NCBI GenBank assembly: GCA_017500935.1
Contig: JAFVXW010000046.1
Span: forward strand, 123,679-187,678
DNA from: Lachnospiraceae bacterium
GTDB lineage: Bacteria > Bacillota > Clostridia > Lachnospirales > Lachnospiraceae
Direction of reading: 5' to 3'
Length of the DNA stretch: 64,000 nt
Below are positions 17,514 through 24,868 of the stretch, piece after piece. The notes below the pieces were generated by a model, which made no database searches, had not been told where the DNA came from, and saw only the letters and a program-made list of their open reading frames with translations. Position 1 is the first letter of the stretch. Every line of letters begins with the position of its first letter. A program made the position numbers and the translations under genes.

Positions 17514-18719
17514 TTATGCTTTGATCCGGATTCTGGATATCAGTCCGGGAAGCTTTTCAATTTTTTCTTTTGCTTCTTTTTCTGCTATAGGCTGTGTCAC
17601 AAAGCCAAACTCTTCCGGATACTGTTCCAGACTGATCTCAGTCACCTTTCCAAAGAGTTCTTTCACAATACCTGCATCCTCTGCTGCGGTACGCACAAAA
17701 AACCGGTTCTGTGCATCCTCAAAACTTAACACTTCTGCTTTGCTGTCCTCCCAGAGAATTTCAATATGCGTTCCATGATTCTGCGCACATTTTACAACAT
17801 CCGCCATAACAGCACTTGCGGTGGGCAGCTTTCCGGCTCCTTTGCCGTAATACATGGTATCCCCCAGTGTATTGCTCTTTACAAACACCGCATTGAACAC
17901 ATCGTTGACACCGGCGATCGGACTTTCCTTGGATACCATATAAGGCGCTACAGAAGCCAGATAAGAGCCGTCTTTTTTGGCACTGACTGCCAAAAGCTTG
18001 ATGGTCATATCCATCGCATTCGCATAATCAAAATCTCCGGAAGTAATCTTAGTAATGCCTTCCGTGTAAATATCCTTATAATCCACAGTTTTCTGTGCTG
18101 CAAGAGAGGACAGGATCGCGATCTTGCGGCATGCATCATATCCTTCCACGTCCGCTTCCGGATTTTTCTCCGCGTATCCTTTTTCCTGCGCTTCTTTTAA
18201 GGCATCCGCAAACTCGGCGCCTTCTTTTTCCATTTTGGTCAGAATATAATTGGTGGTTCCGTTTAAAATACCGGACATTTCCAGTATCGTTTCCGCGGTC
18301 AGACACTCATTCAACACACGGATCACAGGAATTCCGCCTCCCACACTGGCTTCAAACAAATAGCTGCACTGATTTGCCTTGGCAAGCGCGATCAGTTCTG
18401 CTCCATGATTGGCAACCAGCTCCTTGTTGGAAGTACACACACTTTTTCCGGATGCCAGTGCTCTTTTGGTAAAGGTATAGGCAGGTTCATTGCCACCCAT
18501 CGTTTCACAGATGATATCCACATCCGGATCGTTCAGACAAATGTCCACATCATGGATCACTCTATCTTCATAAGGATCACCGGGAAACTCCCGCAGATCC
18601 AGAATGTACTTAATGTTCAGGGACTTACCCGCGCGTTTTTCAATCAGTTCTCTGTTTATGTCAAGGACCTGTGCCACACCGTTTCCCACAATGCCGTATC
18701 CCCATATTGCAATATTCAT
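17514..18719 (-). CDS. hom: Homoserine dehydrogenase
   Basis: Reduces aspartate semialdehyde to homoserine. The NAD(P)-binding start MNIAIWGYGIVGNGVAQVL, the ETMGGNEPAYTFTKRAL and TSNKELVANHG segments, the EASVGGGIPVIRVL motif and LNGTTNYILTKM are all typical, followed by a C-terminal ACT-like domain (about 320-395, FFVRTAAEDAGIVKELFG). Length is 401 residues. It lies 41 bases after traX and before the kinase-like gene and lysC. asd and thrC are not in the window. Confidence 0.95.
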   Translation of the reverse strand: MNIAIWGYGIVGNGVAQVLDINRELIEKRAGKSLNIKYILDLREFPGDPYEDRVIHDVDICLNDPDVDIICETMGGNEPAYTFTKRALASGKSVCTSNKELVANHGAELIALAKANQCSYLFEASVGGGIPVIRVLNECLTAETILEMSGILNGTTNYILTKMEKEGAEFADALKEAQEKGYAEKNPEADVEGYDACRKIAILSSLAAQKTVDYKDIYTEGITKITSGDFDYANAMDMTIKLLAVSAKKDGSYLASVAPYMVSKESPIAGVNDVFNAVFVKSNTLGDTMYYGKGAGKLPTASAVMADVVKCAQNHGTHIEILWEDSKAEVLSFEDAQNRFFVRTAAEDAGIVKELFGKVTEISLEQYPEEFGFVTQPIAEKEAKEKIEKLPGLISRIRIKA

Positions 18720-18760
18720 AACTTCTGTCCCCTTTTTATGTTGGTTTCTTCTTACCTATA

Positions 18761-19534
18761 TTACATACACATCAACATCCTGTCAATGCCATACAAAATC
18801 AACAGATGCAGCGGATAATAAAGATAGAAAAAATATTTCCCGCTTCGTTTTTTTCTGGTCGGAGTGCTGTGTTGGATCAGCCAGATTGCCGGCAGACAAA
18901 AGGCTTCTGTCAGACTTCCGTCTAAAGATACCGCCGGTGTATACCCCTTCAGGATCCACCCTGCAAACATAGCCGCAAGAAAAGCAAAATACGCTGCATA
19001 AAGCACGACCGCATTATTCCCAGCTGCATTTTTTCTGCATCCGGCTGCATATACATACAGTCCTGCGATCAGAAACGGTGCCGAAAAACTGTAATCACAG
19101 GCTGCAAGATAAGATATCAGCGCTGTCACAACCACTGCTGCCGCTGCCAAAAGATAAGCTGCCCACCGTGGAAAATCCGGTACTGACAGTATTTTATCCA
19201 TAACTGCAAGCATCAAAAGCCCCAGAAGCAGTGTTACAAACACGCTCTGTCCCTGCCAGGAAAACCCGCCGAAGCAGACAAGGTCAAATGGCAGCTCTGA
19301 AAGAAAAGCAAAAACCGCCATCCGCAGCATATAACGTGTACGGCTTTTGGTATAGCAAAAGCCCTGTACCAAAAGATAACAGTATATCGGAAATGCCAGG
19401 CGTCCGATCAGCCGCATAAAATGAAACTGTTCAAACAACACCATTCCGGTATGATCTATCGTCATTGTGATCACTGCGATCCACTTCAACAGATTCTGGT
19501 TTAACAAAAAACCGCCTGTTCTGACCTCTTTCAT
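18761..19534 (-). CDS. TraX-family membrane protein
   Basis: Integral membrane protein with about seven to eight hydrophobic segments and the TraX-family features LKWIAVITMTIDHTGMVLF at the N-terminus, MRLIGRLAFPIYCYLLVQGF and a late FYLYYPLHLLILYGI. TraX proteins resemble acyltransferase-3 membrane enzymes and acetylate pilin in F plasmids; chromosomal members have no known substrate. GGAGGTACGT precedes the ATG. It is the first gene after the promoter at 19582-19610 and reads into hom. Confidence 0.85.
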   Translation of the reverse strand: MKEVRTGGFLLNQNLLKWIAVITMTIDHTGMVLFEQFHFMRLIGRLAFPIYCYLLVQGFCYTKSRTRYMLRMAVFAFLSELPFDLVCFGGFSWQGQSVFVTLLLGLLMLAVMDKILSVPDFPRWAAYLLAAAAVVVTALISYLAACDYSFSAPFLIAGLYVYAAGCRKNAAGNNAVVLYAAYFAFLAAMFAGWILKGYTPAVSLDGSLTEAFCLPAIWLIQHSTPTRKKRSGKYFFYLYYPLHLLILYGIDRMLMCM

Positions 19535-19581
19535 ACGTACCTCCGTCTTTTCCGCTTTACCAAACTAAAACGATAAAACCG

Positions 19582-19610
19582 ATTATAGCACAGTTTTTTT
19601 CAAAGCGCAA
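19582..19610 (-). promoter_or_regulatory. Promoter for the traX-hom-kinase-lysC unit
   Basis: Minus strand TTGCGC (19610-19605), 17-base spacer, TATAAT (19587-19582), with TG one base before the -10. The -35 box abuts the terminator hairpin of the preceding gene. Confidence 0.7.
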
Positions 19611-19645
19611 GAAAGGGAAATCCACATCTGCAGATTTCCCTTTCT
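19610..19645 (-). terminator. Terminator after the ECF gene
   Basis: Thirteen-pair stem AGAAAGGGAAATC/GATTTCCCTTTCT with a ten-base loop. T-run is strong on the plus side and weaker on the minus side; it stands 15 bases after the ECF S-component stop. Confidence 0.7.
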
Positions 19646-19659
19646 TTTTTTATAATCAG

Positions 19660-20151
19660 TTATCCAATTGACTTAAGCCGCCGCAGCACACGGTAAAGCG
19701 GTTTTCCGCAGACAAGCATCAGCACAAAATTGGCGGCTGCATGCCATACATCCCAGGGAAGTCCTGCTATCCAGTACGAAAGTGCATACGCAGGATCCAC
19801 AAACAGATACAGCAGTGCAAACAACGAGCCAAATATCAGACCAAATCCTCCTGAAAAAACCGACCACAGGATAAATTCTTCTTTGAAGATTTTTTTGCAT
19901 AAAAGTGTGAGCATACACAAAAGCGGCCACACATAAAAATAAGAAACGAGCCAGGTACCAAATCCCCACTGGATAAACTGGAATAAATTAAATACCGTCA
20001 CGATCAGAAACGCTTCTTTTCCAAATACCAGCGTATAGATGATCACAAGCAAGGATACCAGCTCCACATTCGGCAGAAAATCAAGCACCAGCTTCGCCAC
20101 ATACAGAATCGCTGTCAGCAGTGCAATTCTGGTCATCTTACGGACATTCAT
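19660..20151 (-). CDS. ECF transporter S component, cobalamin type suggested by context
   Basis: Small membrane protein of 163 residues with five to six hydrophobic segments (for example IALLTAILYVAKLVL, LVSLLVIIYTLVFG, GFGLIFGSLFALLYLFV), the usual shape of a substrate-binding S component that borrows a shared EcfA/EcfT module. It lies one base after the DUF4430 gene, which has a likely cobalamin riboswitch in front. That context suggests vitamin B12 or a precursor as substrate. Energy-module genes are not in the window. Confidence 0.8.
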   Translation of the reverse strand: MNVRKMTRIALLTAILYVAKLVLDFLPNVELVSLLVIIYTLVFGKEAFLIVTVFNLFQFIQWGFGTWLVSYFYVWPLLCMLTLLCKKIFKEEFILWSVFSGGFGLIFGSLFALLYLFVDPAYALSYWIAGLPWDVWHAAANFVLMLVCGKPLYRVLRRLKSIG

Positions 20152-20152
20152 C

Positions 20153-20551
20153 TTACCAGCCCTGCATCAGTACAAAGCTGTATGTAACGCCGTCCTCCAG
20201 CACGATCTGTTCTGCACCGGTCACTGCGGATTCACCGTTTACCAGCACACTCCACCAATACTGATTGGTCAGATCCTCTTCCATCTCATAAAAACCCTTG
20301 AGATAAAATCCGTATGTACTGTCTTCCCAGATACAGGGTTCATAACCGCGTAGGAAATCTCCCAGATATTCTGCATCAGAAGTACATTCCACTTTCTCAG
20401 AGAATTCATCTCTCTCAGAAACCACTTCTACGGTAAAAGTCTTTTTGCCCGCCTGCGTTTCGCGGAAATTTAAGGCAGCGGCAATGATGCCGATCACAGC
20501 CAGTACAGCCACAAACGCAATGATCAGTGTCGTTTTTTGTTTTTTGTTCAT
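20153..20551 (-). CDS. DUF4430 membrane-anchored protein, likely cobalamin-binding
   Basis: Protein of 132 residues with an N-terminal membrane anchor (KTTLIIAFVAVLAVIGIIAAAL) and an outer DUF4430 domain ending in GVTYSFVLMQGW. This domain is related to the C-terminal domain of intrinsic factor and transcobalamin, which bind cobalamin. Motifs EYLGDFLRG and QYWWSVLVNGESAVTG are typical. The ATG at 20551 is chosen; the open frame runs back into the leader RNA, so longer starts are wrong. It is coupled to the ECF gene, and both lie behind the riboswitch. Confidence 0.78.
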   Translation of the reverse strand: MNKKQKTTLIIAFVAVLAVIGIIAAALNFRETQAGKKTFTVEVVSERDEFSEKVECTSDAEYLGDFLRGYEPCIWEDSTYGFYLKGFYEMEEDLTNQYWWSVLVNGESAVTGAEQIVLEDGVTYSFVLMQGW

Positions 20552-20621
20552 TTGTTTTCCTCTCTTTCTTACCAAAAACAGGTTGCTGCGCACCTTCCGG
20601 CACCGGACAGTTCCTACTGTC

Positions 20622-20757
20622 AGGCAAGTCTTAGGACTCCGCTTCTTCCAAAGAATCCTCCTTCTCACGCATGGTTTTTGCTGACTATAAACCACATCTG
20701 CGCAATGGAGATAAACGCCGGTAGCCGTACCGGTTTGACTCTTTGTCCACGTTACCT
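20622..20757 (-). ncRNA. Cobalamin riboswitch (divergent)
   Basis: On the minus strand the leader has a closing helix AGGTAA (20757-20752) with TTGCCT (20627-20622). It has a CCGGT-ACCGG stem-loop in the P5 position and the 3' conserved block AGTCCTAAGACTTGCCTG, which matches the AGUC-nn-AAGACNUGCC signature of cobalamin riboswitches. Just downstream are a GACAGT-AGGA-ACTGTC hairpin and an AGGT...ACCT hairpin followed by TTTTT, a plausible expression platform. The genes behind it fit cobalamin uptake. The core is not a perfect match to the consensus. Confidence 0.65.
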
Positions 20758-20824
20758 CAGTGTAAGCTGCCAATGATTTTCACATTGTTCCTTATTAAGC
20801 CGTGCATTTTTTGTTACATCAGAA

Positions 20825-20852
20825 ATTATAGCATATCCATAAAAAAAAACAA
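20825..20852 (-). promoter_or_regulatory. Promoter for the riboswitch-DUF4430-ECF unit
   Basis: Minus strand TTGTTT (20852-20847), 16-base spacer, TATAAT (20830-20825) with TGC before it (extended -10). The -35 overlaps the T-run of the preceding terminator. Confidence 0.65.
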
Positions 20853-20875
20853 GACTTGACGCTCAGCCAAGTCTT
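20842..20875 (-). terminator. Terminator overlapping the PAP2 stop codon
   Basis: Eight-pair stem AAGACTTG/CAAGTCTT with a nine-base loop holding the TGA stop of the PAP2 gene, followed on the minus strand by nine T. Stop codon, terminator and the next promoter's -35 are packed into about 30 bases. Confidence 0.85.
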
Positions 20876-21552
20876 GCTCTTTTTCCGTTCTTTCTATATG
20901 CCCGCAGCCTTGCATTTCTTTTGCGTACGGCAATAATATCATAACTGTAAACCATTGCGTATGCTCCTGCTGCCAGGATAAACGCCGTGATCACATCGAA
21001 CATGGAATGCTGTTTTAAAAACACTGTGGAACAGATAATGGACAGGCACAGTGCAAACGATCCGTAACGGATACACTTAATCTTTGACAGTTTCTTCTGA
21101 TGCATCACCGCAAAATGTGCTGCCAGAGAATTATAGGTGTGAATGCTGGGAAACAGATTGGTCGGTGTATCTGTTTTCCATAATACCGCAATCAGCTGCG
21201 TAAAGATATTTTCCCGCGGAAACTGACGCAGACGCAGATGATGCGCATTGGGAATCAGCGCAGAGACCATGATAAAAACCGTCATACCAATACACAGTGT
21301 CAGCGCATATTTCCAGTACCCTTCCCTGTCTTTAAAAAACAGGTACAAAAGCACTGCCGGAATATATAAAAACCATAACAGATAAGGCACGATAAACACT
21401 TCACAAAACGGAATATAATCATCAATATTCATATGAATGATCATATACCGGACATTGCCCCTGTTTTCCAGAATTCCAAAACAGAGCATATAAATGATCC
21501 CATAAATCGTGACGGGCAGTGCGTGTCCGTATTTTTCATACAGAACCTTCAT
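20863..21552 (-). CDS. Phosphatase PAP2-family membrane protein
   Basis: Polytopic membrane protein of 229 residues with about six hydrophobic segments. The PAP2 motifs are partly visible: NLFPSIHTYNSLAAHFA (the PSxH motif) and STVFLKQHSMFDVITAF (the later catalytic histidine with H-x3-D). It probably dephosphorylates a lipid such as phosphatidic acid, undecaprenyl pyrophosphate or a related molecule. ATG 21552 has GAGGAG nine bases before it. The gene lies 14 bases after a diacylglycerol-kinase-like gene, so the two may act in the same lipid cycle. Confidence 0.85.
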   Translation of the reverse strand: MKVLYEKYGHALPVTIYGIIYMLCFGILENRGNVRYMIIHMNIDDYIPFCEVFIVPYLLWFLYIPAVLLYLFFKDREGYWKYALTLCIGMTVFIMVSALIPNAHHLRLRQFPRENIFTQLIAVLWKTDTPTNLFPSIHTYNSLAAHFAVMHQKKLSKIKCIRYGSFALCLSIICSTVFLKQHSMFDVITAFILAAGAYAMVYSYDIIAVRKRNARLRAYRKNGKRARLG

Positions 21553-21566
21553 CAAAACACATCTCC

Positions 21567-22502
21567 TCAATAAATAAAGCGCAGTTTCTGCCCCTCCTGT
21601 GTGATTTTGATCTGTCGGGTCTGACAGCAGACCTCTCCGTCTGTGTGCACCCACAAAGGCTGTGTGCTCTCAATGCTGACATTCTTTGCATATTCCAGCG
21701 TAATACCCTTAAAAAGGCAATGCTTTCCAAACAGCGCAAACGGAATGATCACCGGGAATTTCCATTTCGGAATATCTCCCGCCACACACAGATCCAAAAT
21801 ACCGTCATCACATTTGGCCTGCGGACAAAACATAAATCCGCCGCCTTCATAACGGTGGGACATGGTTGAAACAAATAAAATACGGTTTAATTCGATGGGT
21901 TTTTCGTTGTCAAGCGTGATGCGCGCACGGGTATAGCCTACAGAAAGCATCTGTTTTAAACCAATTCCCACATAAACAAGCTTTCCCAGGCCGATACGGT
22001 TTAAGACTGCCTTTAACTTAGACTGTGCCACTTCCACGCAGATCGCCGCATCGTATCCCATACCGCAGCTTACCACAAAACGTCTGCGGCAGCAAACGCC
22101 CAGTTCTTCCCATCTGACGCATCCGATATCCATTGTACACATTCTGTCAGCCTGAAGAATATGCTCTACCGCTTCCTTTGCATCGCGTGAAATCCCCATA
22201 TCCCGCGCCAGATCATTGCTGGAGCCAGTGGGGATATAAGAAAAACGTACCTTTTCAAAATCGGCAATGCCGTTGACAGCTTCATTGACTGTTCCGTCGC
22301 CGCCAAGAACCACCAAAGAACGTTCTTCCCCATCTTTTAAACCGCTTGTAAGTCTTTTTGCCAGAAGTGTGATATCTCCTGACTTTTCTGAAAAAAAGAC
22401 CTGATAAGGCACCTTTTTTTCCTGCAGGACAGCTTCTGCCTGCTTCCACAGCTGCATTCCCATTCCGGAGTGGGATGCAGGATTGACAATAAAAAAGTAC
22501 AT
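21567..22502 (-). CDS. Diacylglycerol/lipid kinase family protein (DagK/YegS type)
   Basis: Soluble lipid kinase of the DAGK catalytic domain family. Landmarks are MYFFIVNPASHSGMG (N-terminal NP motif), VVLGGDGTVNEAVNG (near residue 80) and YIPTGSSNDLARDMG. The C-terminal half is a beta-sandwich with CDDGILDLCVAGD. Length is 311 residues, usual for the family. Whether it phosphorylates diacylglycerol or another lipid is not clear. It is coupled to the PAP2 gene downstream. Confidence 0.9.
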   Translation of the reverse strand: MYFFIVNPASHSGMGMQLWKQAEAVLQEKKVPYQVFFSEKSGDITLLAKRLTSGLKDGEERSLVVLGGDGTVNEAVNGIADFEKVRFSYIPTGSSNDLARDMGISRDAKEAVEHILQADRMCTMDIGCVRWEELGVCCRRRFVVSCGMGYDAAICVEVAQSKLKAVLNRIGLGKLVYVGIGLKQMLSVGYTRARITLDNEKPIELNRILFVSTMSHRYEGGGFMFCPQAKCDDGILDLCVAGDIPKWKFPVIIPFALFGKHCLFKGITLEYAKNVSIESTQPLWVHTDGEVCCQTRQIKITQEGQKLRFIY

Positions 22503-22653
22503 GTCTTTATCCTTAGTATTATATGATCATATTCTCTGTGATATGCGTCCGTTTCTTTCGTTTCGGCAGCCATCTCACAAAACTGTATTTTAGCAGAAAT
22601 GTTTTTGAAGTCAATAAAACAGTAAAAAAATTAAACAATTCTTTAACAATTTA

Positions 22654-22662
22654 TGCTATACT
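22654..22662 (+). promoter_or_regulatory. Extended -10 promoter for the 689-residue enzyme gene
   Basis: TATGCTATACT holds TATACT with TG one base before. The -35 region is AT-rich without a good match. The start codon lies 47 bases on, preceded by AAAGGAGG. Confidence 0.55.
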
Positions 22663-22708
22663 TAAAGTCATAAAATTCCCTTTGGGATACATAAAAGGAG
22701 GTATTCTT

Positions 22709-24778
22709 ATGAATGCACCGCTTTACCGCCGTGCCAGCGCCACCGGTGAAAACCTGACTCTGGCAAATGACCACATCCGTTTAGAATTTTATAAACGTAT
22801 CTGCGGCTGGGGCTGGGCCGAAATCTGGACTCCTGACAGACGTATGATCGCTGTTCTGGACCACTTTGGAGAACTGATGGTCCGCGACCAGGAAATCCCC
22901 ATGCGTATCGAAGCAGCAGACTATACCCTGACACGCGAAGGTGACACCCAGGTCCTGACTTTTCCTGTTGCCACCACCATGGCAACCCAGAAGCTCAAAG
23001 GCACTTCCTTTGAAAAATGGGTAAACTTTCCCTTTGCAGAACCGATCCTGACCGGCGAAGTGATCTTTACCTTAAAAGATACCGACGCCTCTGTTCATAT
23101 GCAGGCCCGTCTGACCTCTGCTGCCAATGTATATGCCCGTTATCTGCGCGGTGTATGGCTGCTTGCAGGTGAAGGTACTTACGGCACCCAAAAAACCGAT
23201 TCCATCCTGCCCGGTATCGACTGGTGTATCGACCAGGAATGGTCCAGCGGTATTGACTTCTTTAAAGATCCCTGGGCAAACCGCAGTATTCCCCACCGCA
23301 GCAAGGTTACCGCTCCTGTTATGGCACTGTCTCATGACGGCTGGGGTATCGGCGTATCCTGGGATATGAACGTTCCGGTCACCCGCTGGTTTAACTATGA
23401 TGAATTCTGGGCACAGCCCGTATTTGCAACCCCCAACTTTATCGACCGCATGAACAACTCCCTGCTTGGTCTGATGATCCCCGATGTCAAAGCAGAAAGC
23501 GAAGAAAACAAGCCCATGGCCGATATCCCGCTGGAAATGCACATCGGACAGCATATCACCTGGGATGTGGATCTGTTTATCACCCCCGGCAACAGTCTGG
23601 ATGTGATGACCGAATGGGTGAAAAAAGCCGGTATGCCGGCCGTTTTACCCCGCTGGGAATTAAATGATGCGCTTGACCGCTTTGCCAATGCCTACAACAC
23701 CAACCTCTGGCATGAAGGCCAGGGCTGGGGTGCTCTGCAGGAGCCTGACTGGAAGGCCTCTGTCAATGTTCCTGCCTTCCTGCGCCGTTATGTAAAAGAA
23801 AACGAAGGCAGCCAGCTTGCCTCTGAGCTGGCCGAAAAGATTGCCTGGTGTGACGCAAACGGCAGCAAGATGGATCTGACTGGCTACAGTGCAGTTTATA
23901 CAGCCGATGACCTTAGTGATGCTGATCTGGAAATGCTGCGTGCAAAAGCAGAAGAAATTTTAAGCTGGCAGAAAGAAGACGGCTCTTTTGTCTTTGAACC
24001 GGACGGCCGCCATTATACCAAGGACGATTTCCGTGTAGCCCGCGGCTTTATTGAACCCATGGGTCTTGACGGTGACACCGCCCTGCATATGAATACAGAA
24101 CCTGCAATGCATCTGCTTTTATTCTACCGTGCAACCGGAGAAGAAAAATATGCCCTTGCAGCCCGCCGTGCCCTTGATTTTGCACTGCCCTACATCCGCC
24201 CCGAAGCAGGCGACTATTGGGAAACTCCCCTTCATGCCCCCAATCTTCTTGCTGCCGGTGTTGCCATGAACGTTTATTATCTGGCTTATGAACTGTTTGG
24301 CGAAGAAAAATATCGTACCAAAGCAATTTACTGGCTGCGCAGCCTGATTCCTTTTACACATCTTTGGGAACCTGCCAATGTCAGATCCTTATACGCCACC
24401 AAACCCTGTCTGTGTTCCAGTGACTGGTATTTCGCAAACTGGGTACGCGACCATGTACAGTGGGAAGTACAGGCAAGTTTTGACATTTCTGCAAGGCTTG
24501 GTTTTGACTGGACAAAGATCGATCCTGAGATTGACTGGCATACCTTTGAAAAAGGTATTGCATGCGCATCCTTCCACTGGACACTGTTAAAGGAAACCAA
24601 TACCTGGCGTCCTCACAACATTCCTGCAAGCTATGATCTCTACCAGCAGGGGCTGTTTGACTACTGTTATGCAGATACCCACAATACCATGACCGGCAAT
24701 ATCGGCGGTATGTGCATCATGCCTGCCATTACCGGCGCACTGCTTTACGATGTGCTTGACCGCGAGGCCGGTAAATAA
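22709..24778 (+). CDS. Unrecognised cytosolic enzyme, probably carbohydrate-active, helical-toroid fold
   Basis: I do not recognise the family. There are 689 residues and no signal peptide. The first 360 or so are beta-rich and Trp-rich (ICGWGWAEIWTPDRRM, GWGIGVSWDMNVPVTRWFNYDEFW), like the beta-sandwich of glycan-active enzymes. From about 370 the protein turns helical with repeats such as RATGEEKYALAARRALDFAL and LFGEEKYRTKAIYWLRSL, the pattern of an alpha/alpha toroid seen in many hydrolases and lyases. AAAGGAGG precedes the ATG; the reading frame is open further upstream but has no better start. It converges on another unknown enzyme gene. The codon choice is GC- and C-ending rich, suggesting good expression. 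Confidence 0.6.
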   Translation: MNAPLYRRASATGENLTLANDHIRLEFYKRICGWGWAEIWTPDRRMIAVLDHFGELMVRDQEIPMRIEAADYTLTREGDTQVLTFPVATTMATQKLKGTSFEKWVNFPFAEPILTGEVIFTLKDTDASVHMQARLTSAANVYARYLRGVWLLAGEGTYGTQKTDSILPGIDWCIDQEWSSGIDFFKDPWANRSIPHRSKVTAPVMALSHDGWGIGVSWDMNVPVTRWFNYDEFWAQPVFATPNFIDRMNNSLLGLMIPDVKAESEENKPMADIPLEMHIGQHITWDVDLFITPGNSLDVMTEWVKKAGMPAVLPRWELNDALDRFANAYNTNLWHEGQGWGALQEPDWKASVNVPAFLRRYVKENEGSQLASELAEKIAWCDANGSKMDLTGYSAVYTADDLSDADLEMLRAKAEEILSWQKEDGSFVFEPDGRHYTKDDFRVARGFIEPMGLDGDTALHMNTEPAMHLLLFYRATGEEKYALAARRALDFALPYIRPEAGDYWETPLHAPNLLAAGVAMNVYYLAYELFGEEKYRTKAIYWLRSLIPFTHLWEPANVRSLYATKPCLCSSDWYFANWVRDHVQWEVQASFDISARLGFDWTKIDPEIDWHTFEKGIACASFHWTLLKETNTWRPHNIPASYDLYQQGLFDYCYADTHNTMTGNIGGMCIMPAITGALLYDVLDREAGK

Positions 24779-24813
24779 GCTTCAGACAGCCGCAATAAAA
24801 CATCTACGCACAA

Positions 24814-24857
24814 AAAAACCGCTGCCGCCGGATAAAATTCCGACAGCAGCGGTTTTT
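24814..24857. terminator. Bidirectional terminator between the two unknown enzyme genes
   Basis: AAAAACCGCTG...CAGCGGTTTTT with extra inner GC pairing; A/T runs on both sides, between converging genes. Confidence 0.85.
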
Positions 24858-24868
24858 ATTTATGATTC

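Noticed and set aside
20552-20773. N-terminal extension of the DUF4430 protein by 74 codons
   Set aside because: It runs through the riboswitch, and a proper start with a membrane anchor lies at 20551.
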